Shown: positions 17,710-27,020, counted from the stretch's first letter. The stretch is DNA of 64,000 bases from Bombilactobacillus mellifer (GCF_000970795.1 NZ_KQ034028.1:259475-323474), one strand, 5' to 3'. Translations and numbers: made by a program. The notes: a model not told the origin generated them from the sequence alone.

Positions 17710-18385
17710 TATAATTAACTAAATATATCTTTTTTGCATCTCCAATTTTCAATCTTGTAAAAAAGAAACAGGTTGAGAATACAGCATGGAATAACCTACA
17801 AAGGATTCTCCTACAAAAATACTTTTGAAGCACTAAATTATCATTTATTCTTCCATTGATATGGATTTTTTCATATAAAAGTTGAAAAGTACTTCCTATT
17901 TTGTTTTGCAACTCTCTATTAGGCACTTCAATCTCAATTTTTCTAAGATCTTCTTGCTTAATACCAACAACTGTAGTCCCTGTAGCTTTTAAAAATAATT
18001 GGTTTTTAAATCTTTGCGAGTTCATAAAAGCAAATATATACCAGGGATTAACTATCTTTTTATTAAACCGCAATAGAAAGAGTCTTTGACTTAAAATGGC
18101 TTTAATAGGTTTATTTATCAAATATACCTCACCCAAGGGAGCTTCTGATGTCATCAAAATATCACCAGGTTTAATGTCTCCATCTTTCATCCACCGCTTA
18201 TACAAAAATTCATTACCATAGTGACTTTTATCAGTATTAACAATTTTATTGTCTTTTATATTTTTGGCACTCAATGCGATAATATCTCTTTGATTTTCTG
18301 TCCAATTCATTCCTATTTTTTTGGGTGTTTTCCCTCGATAATCCATAATGAGTTGAACTAATTCATCTATTTTATATCTCCTCAT
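17603..18385 (-). CDS. hsdS: second hsdS, TRD1 half, minus strand
   Basis: 260 aa. Residues 1 to about 180 form a TRD of the first-half type: RYKIDELVQLIMDYRGKTPK, DGDIKPGDILMTSEAPLGEV, GTTVVGIKQEDLRKIEIEVP. Residues about 182-190 are the INGRINDNL spacer, carrying the second copy of the repeated motif. The following 70 residues (FCRRILCRLFHAVF...) do not look like a TRD and run antisense through the 3' end of the plus-strand hsdS, so the gene is effectively a half-S joined to foreign sequence. Its ATG overlaps the recombinase stop (ATGA, with AGGAGG upstream), so it is translated in one unit with the recombinase. Inversion between motif copies at 17834 and 19404 would join this half to the TRD2 half at 19.4-20.0 kb. 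Confidence 0.75.
   Translation of the reverse strand: MRRYKIDELVQLIMDYRGKTPKKIGMNWTENQRDIIALSAKNIKDNKIVNTDKSHYGNEFLYKRWMKDGDIKPGDILMTSEAPLGEVYLINKPIKAILSQRLFLLRFNKKIVNPWYIFAFMNSQRFKNQLFLKATGTTVVGIKQEDLRKIEIEVPNRELQNKIGSTFQLLYEKIHINGRINDNLVLQKYFCRRILCRLFHAVFSTCFFFTRLKIGDAKKIYLVNYINQNSYLIKLVLCFLFFCFHTYFEIFFEIWVLPFD
17834..17848 (-). repeat. hsdS recombination-site candidate, copy 2 (minus)
   Basis: Reverse complement of ATAAATGATAATTTA. The longer segment 17825-17847 matches 20032-20054 at 22 of 23 positions in the same orientation. Confidence 0.7.
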
Positions 18386-19352
18386 CCTATATACCTCCTA
18401 TGCGCTATCTTCACATTTTGCTGTTTTACCATTGCATAATGTAATGTCGTGTCTATTCTCTTATGACCTAGAAGTTGTTGTAATTGCTCAATTGGCATGC
18501 CTTTATCAATAGCCTGAGTAGCTAAGGTTCTTCTAAATTTATGCGGATAAACTTTTTTAATGCCAATTTTTTGACCTAGTTTTTTTAATCTTGATTCAAC
18601 CCCACTAATTGTTAAGCGTTCATGTTCAGCTCTTAAAGAAACAAATAAGGCTTCATGGTTATCTTGGCGCTCTTTCAAATATTTTTTAGATGGAGCTTTG
18701 CTCTAGCATCGAAATAAGCGATTCTTTCTTTATTACCTTTACCAAAAACAACGCATTCACGTTCTTGAAAGTTGATATCACTACGATTGAGTAAGACCAG
18801 TTCTCCAACACGCATCCCAGTTGATGCCAAAAAGTCGATCATTGCCAAATCTCTAACATTTGTACAACTATCGCGTAGTTTTTCAAGTTCTTCATCTGAA
18901 TAAGTTTCTTTTATTGTGGTAGCGACTTTTACCTTATGTATTCGCCTTATAGGGCTTTTAATAATATAGTCTTCGTCTTCAAGCCAATTAAAGAAACTAG
19001 ATAAAATTCTACGTATATTATCAATTGTCACTTTACTAGAATTATGGATTTCTTGATAATTCATCAAATAATTTCGAAGTTCATCAGTATTTATTTCTCT
19101 AGCATTCTTGTTGATTCCTGTTAATGCCTTAGTAATAGTTGTTTCATAGTATTTTAAAGACTTGTCTGAACAACCTTCAGCACGCTTTGAGGCAAAATAT
19201 TTTTGGAGTAAATTTTTATTATTATATTTAGATCTAGAATTTGGGCCTTTTTTTACCAAATTATTTAATACATTTTTCAACCTAATTAGATTCAAATTAT
19301 TAAGATATGGTAACATTTCACGAATTATTGTTTCTGATTCATCTTTTCTCAT
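18382..19352 (-). pseudogene. tyrosine recombinase (XerC/D-like) of the hsdS locus, one-base frameshift
   Basis: The N-terminal frame (225 aa from 19352) holds a SAM-like DNA-binding domain and the first catalytic Arg in STGMRVGELV. It stops after KLHLKNI because the A-tract 18682-18687 has six A's on the minus strand; with seven the frame would read KLHLKKYLKERQDNHE and continue into the downstream frame, which supplies YPHKFRRT (His-x-x-Arg), LLGHKRIDTT (His) and LHYAMV (nucleophile Tyr). Repaired length is about 323 aa, as expected. Such recombinases invert hsdS segments in type I RM loci of Firmicutes. With the break the catalytic residues lie on two peptides and activity would be lost. 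The start is an ATG without a strong ribosome site. Confidence 0.85.
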
Positions 19353-19403
19353 TTAAAAACTCCGTTTTTTAAACAGCATACAATAAAAATTGCTCTTGGA
19401 AAA

Positions 19404-19418
19404 ATAAATGATAATTTA
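19404..19418 (+). repeat. hsdS recombination-site candidate, copy 3 (plus)
   Basis: ATAAATGATAATTTA, in frame with the following TRD2 half and encoding its INDNL. Confidence 0.7.
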
Positions 19419-20012
19419 GATGAGTTAATGACATCCATTTTTGAAAAATTTATAAATAAAAATAAATTTAAAAAAGAAAGTTTATCTGATATCGCTAATT
19501 ATCAAAATGGACTAGCGATGAAAAATTTTCCTCCAAAAAATGGAGAAAAAGGACTTCCAGTACTCAAAATAAAAGAATTAAACCAAGGCTATACAGATTT
19601 TTTATCAGACAGGTGTACTTCAAAGATTGATAAGTCGGTAATTGTTAATACCGGTGATATTGTTTTTTCATGGTCAGGAACTTTATTAGTAAAGAACTGG
19701 ACAGGCAATATTGCTGGATTGAATCAACATTTATTTAAAGTAACTTCTAAAGTTTTTCCTGAATGGTTTATTTATAAATGGACAAAATATTATTTGAGAA
19801 AATTTCAAATAATTGCTGCAGGAAAAGCTACTACAATGGGGCATATAAAAAGAAGTGATATTAATAATTCAATTGTTTATGTTCCTAATAAATTTTACTT
19901 AAATGGTGTCAGTAGAATAATGAACCCAATTTATAATAAACGAATAGAAATTATTAAAGAAAATCAACAATTAAATACAATTAAACAAGTGTTATTGCAT
20001 AAGTTTTTTTAA
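19404..20012 (+). CDS. hsdS: third hsdS, silent TRD2 half
   Basis: The open frame starts upstream with KINDNLDELMTSIFEKF, the inter-TRD spacer, and continues as a second-half TRD: SLSDIANYQNGLAMKNFPPK, VIVNTGDIVFSWSGTLLVKN, GNIAGLNQHLFKV, MGHIKRSDINNSIVYVPN, ending KQVLLHKFF. The first internal Met is at 19428 but has no ribosome site, and no promoter is seen, so this is a silent cassette. It begins at a copy of the repeated motif on the same strand as the functional hsdS spacer. Inversion of 17.8-19.4 kb would fuse it in frame to the TRD1 half encoded at 18.4-17.8 kb and build a new full HsdS. Confidence 0.75.
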   Translation: MNDNLDELMTSIFEKFINKNKFKKESLSDIANYQNGLAMKNFPPKNGEKGLPVLKIKELNQGYTDFLSDRCTSKIDKSVIVNTGDIVFSWSGTLLVKNWTGNIAGLNQHLFKVTSKVFPEWFIYKWTKYYLRKFQIIAAGKATTMGHIKRSDINNSIVYVPNKFYLNGVSRIMNPIYNKRIEIIKENQQLNTIKQVLLHKFF

Positions 20013-20040
20013 ATAGATAAATTCAAGTAAATTGAAACAC

Positions 20041-20054
20041 TAAATTATCATTTA
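20041..20054 (-). repeat. hsdS recombination-site candidate, copy 4 (minus)
   Basis: TAAATTATCATTTA in the gap between the TRD2 cassette and hsdR; 14 of 15 bases of the motif. With its flank (20032-20054) it matches copy 2 at 22 of 23 bases. It is not inside a gene and may mark the right border of the shuffled region. Confidence 0.6.
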
Positions 20055-20091
20055 ACTAACCAGTATTCGCACAGAAGGGAGTGAATGTATT

Positions 20092-23000
20092 ATGTCCAAA
20101 GGGTACCTTTTAGAGTCAGATGTTGAAGATTTAGCTTTAAATACCTTAGGAACTGTAGGATATAAGGTGTTTAAAAGCCCTGGTTCAAGGGGGCCCAGTC
20201 CAGAAATTGATGCTGCACGCAGCAATGACCATACTGCGGCGATATTATTCGATAACTTGAACCAAGCTTTGAGAAGAATTAATCCCGGTTATCAAGAAGA
20301 AATCTACAAAGACGCATTGCGCCAAATAATTCGTTTAGCTGATAATCCGGATATGATGATAAATAACCATTACTTTCATAAGTTATTAATTGAAGGTATA
20401 CAAGTAAGAACAACGGTTAATGGAGAAAATCATACTGATACACTATATCCAATAGATTTTGCTAAATCTGAAGCTAATGAATTCATAGCGACAAATCAAT
20501 TTACCTGTAAAGGTAAAAGAGAACGCCGACCTGATGCAACGCTGTTTCTTAATGGTATTCCTGTAGTTACCTTTGAATTTAAGGATGCAGGAAATATAAA
20601 TGTTGGTATAGAAAGTGGTTACCAACAATTACAAACCTATAAATCTGATATTTCCGACTATATGAAATATAATGAGATTTTGGTTACTTCTGATGGACTT
20701 AATGCCAGAGCTGGCTCGTTAACTGCTGGATTTGATCGTTTTATGCGCTGGAGAGCTCCTCAGAATAGTGAATCTGAAGAGGATCTGGAATTAGTAACAA
20801 TGATAAAGTTTATGCTCCAACCCAAGGACTTACTTAATATCATTGAAAACTTCATAATTTTTGAAACAGACGGCGACAAAACAATCAAAATTCTTGCAGC
20901 CTATCACCAATACTATATGGTAAATAAAGCAATTAAAGCTGCTAATAAAGCTATCAAGAGTCCTGATGATAAGAGAATCGGTGTGGTTTGGCATACCACT
21001 GGCTCGGGTAAGAGCTTATCGATGGTCTTTTTTACTAGTATTGCGGCGCGAAAGTTGAATAATCCTACTTTTTTAGTTATCAATGATCGTAATGATCTTG
21101 ATGATCAACTTTTTGATACTTTTGCTGCAGCCCATGAATTTTTGCGTCAAAATCCAGTACAGGTGGAATCGAGTAATGAACTCCGTTCCACGCTAAAAAA
21201 GCAAGCCGGGGGAATAGTTTTCTCAACTATTCAAAAATTCTTCCCTGATTTTAAAAATGGTGAAACCAAAATGCCAGTTTTATCAGCTAGAAGCGATATT
21301 ATTGTTATTGCTGATGAAGCACATCGAAGCCAATATGGTTTAAAACCTAAGTACACTAGTAATGGTTTGCGATATGGCTTTGCGGAATATTTAAGAGATG
21401 CACTACCTAACGCTTCGTTTATCGGCTTTACTGGCACGCCTTTGTCCACTGCTGATAAATCAACAGTAGCGGTCTTTGGAAATTACATTGATGTTTATGA
21501 CATTACGCAAGCGGTTAATGACCATGCGACTGTGAAGATCTATTATGAAAGTCATGTGTTTCCATTAAAGTTAAAAAGTGATGCCAACGAAAAATACCAA
21601 AAACTCATACATCAAGCTAATTTAGATGATGATCCAACAAATGAAGATAATGTGCGCCGTAATCGGGAATTTTCACGCTTAGAAGCTTTAGCAGGCGCCC
21701 AACCACGCTTAGAAAGTATCGCAAAACATTTTGTGAATCATTTTGAAACTCGTCAAAAAGAAACTTTTGGCAAGTCGATGATTGTTGAAATGTCACGGCG
21801 TAACGCGGTTAGATTGTATGACGAAATAGTAAAATTACGTCCAGAATGGGACAGTCAAGACTTAAAAAAGGGCAAAATTAAAGTAGTAATGACATCATCA
21901 GCTGCTGATGGGTCAGAGATGTCTAGGTTTCAAACCAATAAATCCGAAAGAAGAATCTTGCAGCAGCGAATGAAAGACGTTCACGATGAATTGCAAATAG
22001 TTATCGTCGTGGATATGTGGCTGACGGGTTTTGATGTGCCTTCACTGAACACGATGTACATCGATAAACCAATGAAGGGTCATAATTTAATTCAAGCAAT
22101 CGCCCGTGTTAATCGTGTATTTAAAGATAAAGACAACGGTTTGATTGTTGATTATATTGGTATTGCCGAAAATCTAAAAAATGCTTTAAAAGTTTATTCT
22201 ACTAACGATCGAGGGCAAGTTGGAATCAATATGGATAAGGCACTTGCCGTGTTAAAAGAAAAGTATGATATTATTACCAATGATTTTCTCTATGGAATTG
22301 ACTATTCTGATTTTAATTCTCAGGATGGGGCAGTGCGCCTCAAGGTTACCCAAAGGGTTGCAAATGAAATTTTGCATGAGAATGAAGCACGTCAAAAAAA
22401 GTTTTTAGATATAGTTACAGAGTTAGAAAAAGCCTATGCTTTAACTTCAACACAGCCTCAGGCACAAGCATATAGTAAAGAAATAGCCTTTTTTAAAACT
22501 GTAAAAGTTTTTATTATGAAAATCAAATCGCCAGCTACACCAACAGATTTTGCTGATCCACAAGATATTAAATACCAAATGCAGCAGTTACTGGATCAAT
22601 CAATTATCTCTGAACCAAATGTAGATATTTATAGTGAATTAGGTATAGAAAGGCAAAGCATTGATCTTATTTCGGATGAATTTTTGGAAAAAGTCAAAAG
22701 TATGCCTGAAAAAGATATCGCGATAAGCTTATTAGAAAAGTTACTTAAAGGTAAAGTAAAAGCCATGATGAAAACTAATAAGGTTATGTCGGCAAGATTT
22801 CAAGAAATGCTTCAAAAAGCTATTGATGAATACAATAAGCGCGGAATTACCAGTGAATGCGTAATACGAAAACTTATTGAAATGGCGAAAGAAATTAATT
22901 CCCAGCAAGAAAGAGGAAAAGATCTGGGCCTGAGTCAAGAAGAAATTGCATTTTATGATGCTTTAGCTGACCATGAAAAAGCAGTAGAAGTTTTGGGAGA

Positions 23001-23208
23001 AAAGAAATTACACTTAATTGCTCAAGAACTTGTTAAACTAGTGAAACAAGAAGCTGGTGTGGATTGGGAAAAACGTAGAAATATCCAGGCCAAAATGAGG
23101 GTTGCAGTCAAACATTTGTTAAGAAAATATGGTTATCCACCTGATATTGCCCCAGCAGCCGTTGATACTGTTGTTCAACAAGCTGAATTGATGGCGACGG
23201 CTGACTAA
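20092..23208 (+). CDS. hsdR: type I restriction subunit HsdR
   Basis: 1038 aa, full length. The nuclease domain has RRPDATLFLNGIPVVTFEFK with the catalytic pair Glu162-x-Lys164. The motor has Walker A TGSGKS (303-308), DEAH (408-411) and FTGTPL, with helicase motif VI-type HNLIQAIARVNRVF. A C-terminal DUF3387-like helical domain (KVMSARFQEMLQKAIDEYNK) ends the chain. HsdR joins HsdM and HsdS to translocate and cut unmodified DNA. AGGGAG precedes the ATG at 20092. It is separated from hsdM and hsdS by the recombinase and cassettes, so it probably uses its own promoter. It looks fully functional, so a functional S subunit is still needed for both modification and cutting. Confidence 0.93.
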   Translation: MSKGYLLESDVEDLALNTLGTVGYKVFKSPGSRGPSPEIDAARSNDHTAAILFDNLNQALRRINPGYQEEIYKDALRQIIRLADNPDMMINNHYFHKLLIEGIQVRTTVNGENHTDTLYPIDFAKSEANEFIATNQFTCKGKRERRPDATLFLNGIPVVTFEFKDAGNINVGIESGYQQLQTYKSDISDYMKYNEILVTSDGLNARAGSLTAGFDRFMRWRAPQNSESEEDLELVTMIKFMLQPKDLLNIIENFIIFETDGDKTIKILAAYHQYYMVNKAIKAANKAIKSPDDKRIGVVWHTTGSGKSLSMVFFTSIAARKLNNPTFLVINDRNDLDDQLFDTFAAAHEFLRQNPVQVESSNELRSTLKKQAGGIVFSTIQKFFPDFKNGETKMPVLSARSDIIVIADEAHRSQYGLKPKYTSNGLRYGFAEYLRDALPNASFIGFTGTPLSTADKSTVAVFGNYIDVYDITQAVNDHATVKIYYESHVFPLKLKSDANEKYQKLIHQANLDDDPTNEDNVRRNREFSRLEALAGAQPRLESIAKHFVNHFETRQKETFGKSMIVEMSRRNAVRLYDEIVKLRPEWDSQDLKKGKIKVVMTSSAADGSEMSRFQTNKSERRILQQRMKDVHDELQIVIVVDMWLTGFDVPSLNTMYIDKPMKGHNLIQAIARVNRVFKDKDNGLIVDYIGIAENLKNALKVYSTNDRGQVGINMDKALAVLKEKYDIITNDFLYGIDYSDFNSQDGAVRLKVTQRVANEILHENEARQKKFLDIVTELEKAYALTSTQPQAQAYSKEIAFFKTVKVFIMKIKSPATPTDFADPQDIKYQMQQLLDQSIISEPNVDIYSELGIERQSIDLISDEFLEKVKSMPEKDIAISLLEKLLKGKVKAMMKTNKVMSARFQEMLQKAIDEYNKRGITSECVIRKLIEMAKEINSQQERGKDLGLSQEEIAFYDALADHEKAVEVLGEKKLHLIAQELVKLVKQEAGVDWEKRRNIQAKMRVAVKHLLRKYGYPPDIAPAAVDTVVQQAELMATAD

Positions 23209-23393
23209 ATTTTTGTCCTTAAAAAAAATATTAAATTATTCTTGAATTAATATTAATTAACATTTTTATTGTCCAGAGTTTACGGAAGGTATTATGTTTG
23301 CAAACAAAAAATGATGAACTAAATATATAACTGCTATTGATTTTATGTAGTATTAACCTAGTTTATTACATAATCAGAGTTTTGAATTATAAC

Positions 23394-23446
23394 AACCGAC
23401 AAAATTATTATCTGCGATTTTGAGATATTTAATTTTGGCGGTTTTT
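23394..23446 (+). terminator. terminator downstream of hsdR
   Basis: 14-bp stem AACCGACAAAATTA / TAATTTTGGCGGTT with one mismatch, 22-nt loop, and a following T6 tract. Confidence 0.65.
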
Positions 23447-23482
23447 TGAGTGCAACTTTGCTTTACTCTTTTCAATTGAAGA

Positions 23483-23531
23483 TTGACATTTCCTAAGTAG
23501 CAAGTTAATATTTTCCATATGGAAAATATTA
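23483..23531 (+). promoter_or_regulatory. marR promoter with overlapping palindromic operator
   Basis: TTGACA (23483-23488), a 17-base spacer, and TAATAT (23506-23511). A perfect 26-base palindrome, half-site TAATATTTTCCAT, covers 23506-23531 and therefore the -10 box and the likely start point. This is the expected layout for autorepression by a MarR dimer. Confidence 0.85.
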
Positions 23532-23547
23532 CCGAAAGGAAATTAAA

Positions 23548-23979
23548 ATGGCGCAAGATTTATATAATACTTTAATGAATCTGCAGTGTGAATTAGTGGC
23601 AGAAAGAAATTTAGTTAATCCGGAACAAATCAGCTGGCTACAATATGATATTTTAAGTATTTTACAACCGCAGGCCAGTCGGCCAACTGTTATGAGCCGG
23701 CAATTGGGTATTACGCAGGTCAAACTGTCGAAGAACCTCAAAAAATTGCGTGAATTAGATTATATAACCCAAACGCCAGATGCCAATGATCGACGTGAAA
23801 TTACCACTGCCCTTACGCCAAAGGGGCAACAATTTCTGTCTGATATTGCTATGAAACATCGCGAATTATATGACAAAGCATGCAAAGTTTGGTCGAAAGA
23901 AGAACAACAACAATTTATGGTCCAGGCAAACAAACTAATTGATCTGTTGAGAAAAGAGCGGATTGCCGATGACCAATGA
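23548..23979 (+). CDS. MarR-family transcription regulator
   Basis: 143 aa. The winged helix is visible as [44 protein letters not shown]-type recognition helix, and the wing [20 protein letters not shown]. The ATG has GAAAGGA upstream. The gene overlaps the UvrA-like ABC ATPase gene by 11 bases, so regulator and pump-like ATPase are co-expressed from the palindrome-covered promoter. The likely logic is that a toxic small molecule releases the dimer and turns on the operon. The ligand is unknown. Confidence 0.88.
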   Translation: MAQDLYNTLMNLQCELVAERNLVNPEQISWLQYDILSILQPQASRPTVMSRQLGITQVKLSKNLKKLRELDYITQTPDANDRREITTALTPKGQQFLSDIAMKHRELYDKACKVWSKEEQQQFMVQANKLIDLLRKERIADDQ

Positions 23980-26212
23980 AAATATTATTGTCCAAGGGGC
24001 TCGGACCAATAATCTCCAAAATATTTCAGTGGTAATCCCTAAAAGAAAGATTACCGTAATTACGGGAGTTTCCGGCGCAGGCAAATCGTCACTGGCTTTG
24101 GGAACAATCGCTGCCGCTTCACAACGGCAAGTGAATAAGACTTATAGTGCCTATGTCCAGCAATTGTTGTCGCAATTTCCGGAACCGGATGTAACTAGAA
24201 TTAAAAATCTGCCTTTTACCCTGGTGGTTGATCAAAAAGGAATCAGTAATAATCGTCGCTCTACCTTGGGGACCTATACAGATATTTATTCAGCTTTACG
24301 GTTATTATTTTCCCGAATAGCTCAGCCATTTATTGGTTATTCGATGAATTATTCTTTTAATAACCCGGCGGGGATGTGTCCTAACTGTGAAGGATTAGGG
24401 CAAATTCGAGCCATTGATCCAAATAAGTTGTTAAATTTTGATAAATCTTTGAATGAAGGCGCCATTGAATTTCCTACGTTTCAACCGGGTGGTTGGCGGC
24501 TTTCACGGTATACGGAATCAGGTTTTTTTGATAATAACTTAGCTTTAAAAAAGTGGCCCTCGCCCAAACTGAAATTATTGTTATATGGAAAACGACAAAC
24601 TCCTCCTCAGCCTACAGCCAACTGGCATAAAAGTGCTTTTTATTTGGGCCTTATTTCGCGAATACAGCAAACCTTTCTCAATAAAAGTCAAGCAAAGTAT
24701 CAACAAGAATTACAACAGATTGTAAAAATCAATGTTTGTCCTGTTTGTCATGGCCAAAGATTAAAGCCTCAAGCATTGGAAGCTTTGATTAATAATCAAA
24801 ATATCGCTGATTGTAGTGCGATGAGTTTGGTTGATTTGCGGCAATGGCTGTGTGCGATCAATACTTCATCGGTGCAGCCGATTATTGAAGAATTAACCAA
24901 CAAATTGAATAATTTGATTACGGCGGGCCTAGGTTATTTAAGCTTAGATCGTACGACGGCCTCTTTGTCGGGAGGTGAAGCTCAAAGAGTAAAGTTAGTT
25001 AATTATTTGAATAGTGGCTTAACTGATTTGCTTTATATCTTTGATGAGCCTAGTGTCGGTCTTCATGCTTATGATCTGTTGAAAGTTATTAAGATTTTTC
25101 AACGGTTAAAGGCTCAAGGAAATATGGTCTTAATTGATGATCATGATCCGCAAATCATAGCCCTCGCCGATCACGTTATCAATCTTGGCGAACCAGCGGG
25201 AACTCAAGGGGGCTATATAACTTTTAGTGGTAGTTATGCAGACTTAAAGAAAAGTGCAACGTTAACCGGAACTAGTTTGTGTCATTTAGGCGACTTGAAG
25301 TCTACTTATCGGCCCATTACTAACTTTTACCAAATTAATAATGTGACCCAAAATAATTTACAGCATGTTCAGGTAAAAATTCCACAACGGAGTTTAACTG
25401 CTATTACAGGAGTTGCCGGCTCAGGTAAAAGCAGTTTGATATCGGCCTTTCAAAGTCAATATCCGCAAACCGCAGTTGTGAATCAGCATTTGATATCTGG
25501 GAGTAACCGTTCCAATGTTTTAACCTATTTAAATATTTTTGATTCTTTGCGGCAATATTTTGCTCAGCATACTCATCGGGCTTTAGGATTATTTTCTTTC
25601 AATAGTCAAGGAGCTTGTCCTATTTGTAAGGGCAAAGGAGTGTTGAAATTAGACCTGGCTTATATAGGCAATTCAGTTAGTATTTGTGAAGCTTGTCATG
25701 GTCAACGTTATGCACCCACAGTGTTAAAATTGCGAGTTCAAGGGATGAATATTGCGGAAGCGATGGATTTGAATCCGCAGTCTTTTGCCGAAAAGTTTCC
25801 CATTTTGCAATCAGCAATGCGGATTTTACAATAGGTGGGTTTGGGATATATTAAGTTGAATCAAGCTTTAGATACTTTTTCAGGAGGAGAGTTACAGCGC
25901 TTAAAATTGGCCCACTTCCTCTTAAAACAGACAAGTGATATTTTAGTTTTAGATGAGCCCACGAGTGGTCTACATGAATATAATGTGCAAAAGCTAATTA
26001 CTTTGTTGCACAAGCTTATTCAAAAATATCCATTGACAATTATAGTGATTGAGCATAATCTGCGACTGATGGGTCAAGCCGATTGGATCGTTGATCTGGG
26101 ACCATATGCGGGTGCGCACGGGGGCAAAATTTTGTTTTCCTGTCGACCACGAGAATTATATAATCAGGGACAGACTTTGACGGCTCAAGCTTTGCGCCGA
26201 TATTGGAAATAA
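23969..26212 (+). pseudogene. UvrA-like ABC ATPase (resistance type) interrupted by an amber codon
   Basis: Start ATG at 23969 (alternative TTG at 23963) overlapping marR. Two ABC modules are present: Walker [10 protein letters not shown] and a signature LSGGEAQRVK in the first; GVAGSGKSS in the second. UvrA zinc-type motifs CPNCEGLG, CPVCHGQR and CPICKGKG are kept. At 25832 a TAG interrupts ...MRILQ; the same frame continues VGLGYIKLNQALDTFSGGEL and LVLDEPTSGLH to 26212. Only the second signature and Walker B lie beyond the stop, so the truncated 622-residue product would lack a complete second ATPase site. Repaired length is about 747 aa, shorter than housekeeping UvrA (about 940), which fits the paralogue class linked to drug resistance. 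MarR control supports that role. Confidence 0.8.
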
Positions 26213-26268
26213 GGTTCTTCTTCATTATGATTAATTGTAAGAACTGAGGTTAAAGGGAATATCAACCA

Positions 26269-26754
26269 ATGGACAAAACAGAAACTTTACATTATCTCGA
26301 TCAACTAGGTATCGCCTATGAATTAGTGGGGCATCCGGCTGTGTTCAATATGGCCGAATTGGCTCAAATTTCATTACCCCATCCGGAAGCGGATGCTAAA
26401 AATTTATTTATAAGAGATGATAAGAAAAGAAATTATTATCTGCTCACTATTCAGGGAACGAAGCGGGTTAATTTGAAGCAGTTTCAACAAGCCAATGGTA
26501 CCCGCAGGTTAACCTTGGCCTCACCTGCAGATTTGCAAGCCAAATTAGGACTTAGTCCGGGGTCCGTGACGCCGTTGGGATTATTAAATGATGCTTCACA
26601 TGAAATCCCTTTTTATTTGGATTCTTATTTTCAAGACCAACCCCGCATTGCCATCCATCCCAACGATAATACTGCTACTATTTGGTTAAAGCCCCTAGAT
26701 CTATTGGACGTAATTCAAAAATTAGGCAATCCGGTAAAAGTAGTACCCATGTAA
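26269..26754 (+). CDS. ProXp/YbaK-type aminoacyl-tRNA deacylase
   Basis: 161 aa. The prolyl-tRNA synthetase-associated editing fold is seen in YELVGHPAVFNMAELAQISL, ADAKNLFIRDDKKRNYYLLT with the conserved KNLFLRD-type motif and catalytic Lys, LGLSPGSVTPLGLLND and ATIWLKPLDL. It hydrolyses mischarged tRNA (Ala-tRNAPro in ProXp-ala) in trans. It follows the UvrA-like gene by 56 bases and may share its message. Length and motifs are normal. A hairpin terminator lies 110 bases downstream. Confidence 0.85.
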   Translation: MDKTETLHYLDQLGIAYELVGHPAVFNMAELAQISLPHPEADAKNLFIRDDKKRNYYLLTIQGTKRVNLKQFQQANGTRRLTLASPADLQAKLGLSPGSVTPLGLLNDASHEIPFYLDSYFQDQPRIAIHPNDNTATIWLKPLDLLDVIQKLGNPVKVVPM

Positions 26755-26863
26755 ATTCAAATGTTTGGGTTAATGGTGCTAGGACCATTATTCCTAGGAC
26801 AGTATTTGTCATCCTTGCAATCAGATTTTCATGGTCTTTGTTGGTGATTCTAAAAAAAAATGA

Positions 26864-26897
26864 AAAAATCGTTTTAAATTAATAAAACGATTTTTTT
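26864..26897. terminator. hairpin terminator
   Basis: AAAAATCGTTTTA / TAAAACGATTTTT stem with A and T tracts, usable in both directions. Confidence 0.8.
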
Positions 26898-27001
26898 ATA
26901 TGGCTATAGATTTTCTGGGGAGCAACTTTACGAAGAAGTGAGATACAGCTTCCAGCGTGCGAAGTGCTAGTCACCAAATTCTAATTTTTGTATGAGCCAA
27001 A

Positions 27002-27020
27002 TTTGTGTCCCACTAGCGTT
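27002..27020. repeat. 19-bp intergenic repeat, copy 1
   Basis: TTTGTGTCCCACTAGCGTT, identical to 28632-28650 in the same orientation, both outside genes. Confidence 0.6.

Larger units (their letters stand above)
23209..23547. other. intergenic between hsdR and marR
   Basis: No gene. Holds the hsdR-side terminator (23394-23446) and the marR promoter with operator (23483-23531). Confidence 0.6.
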
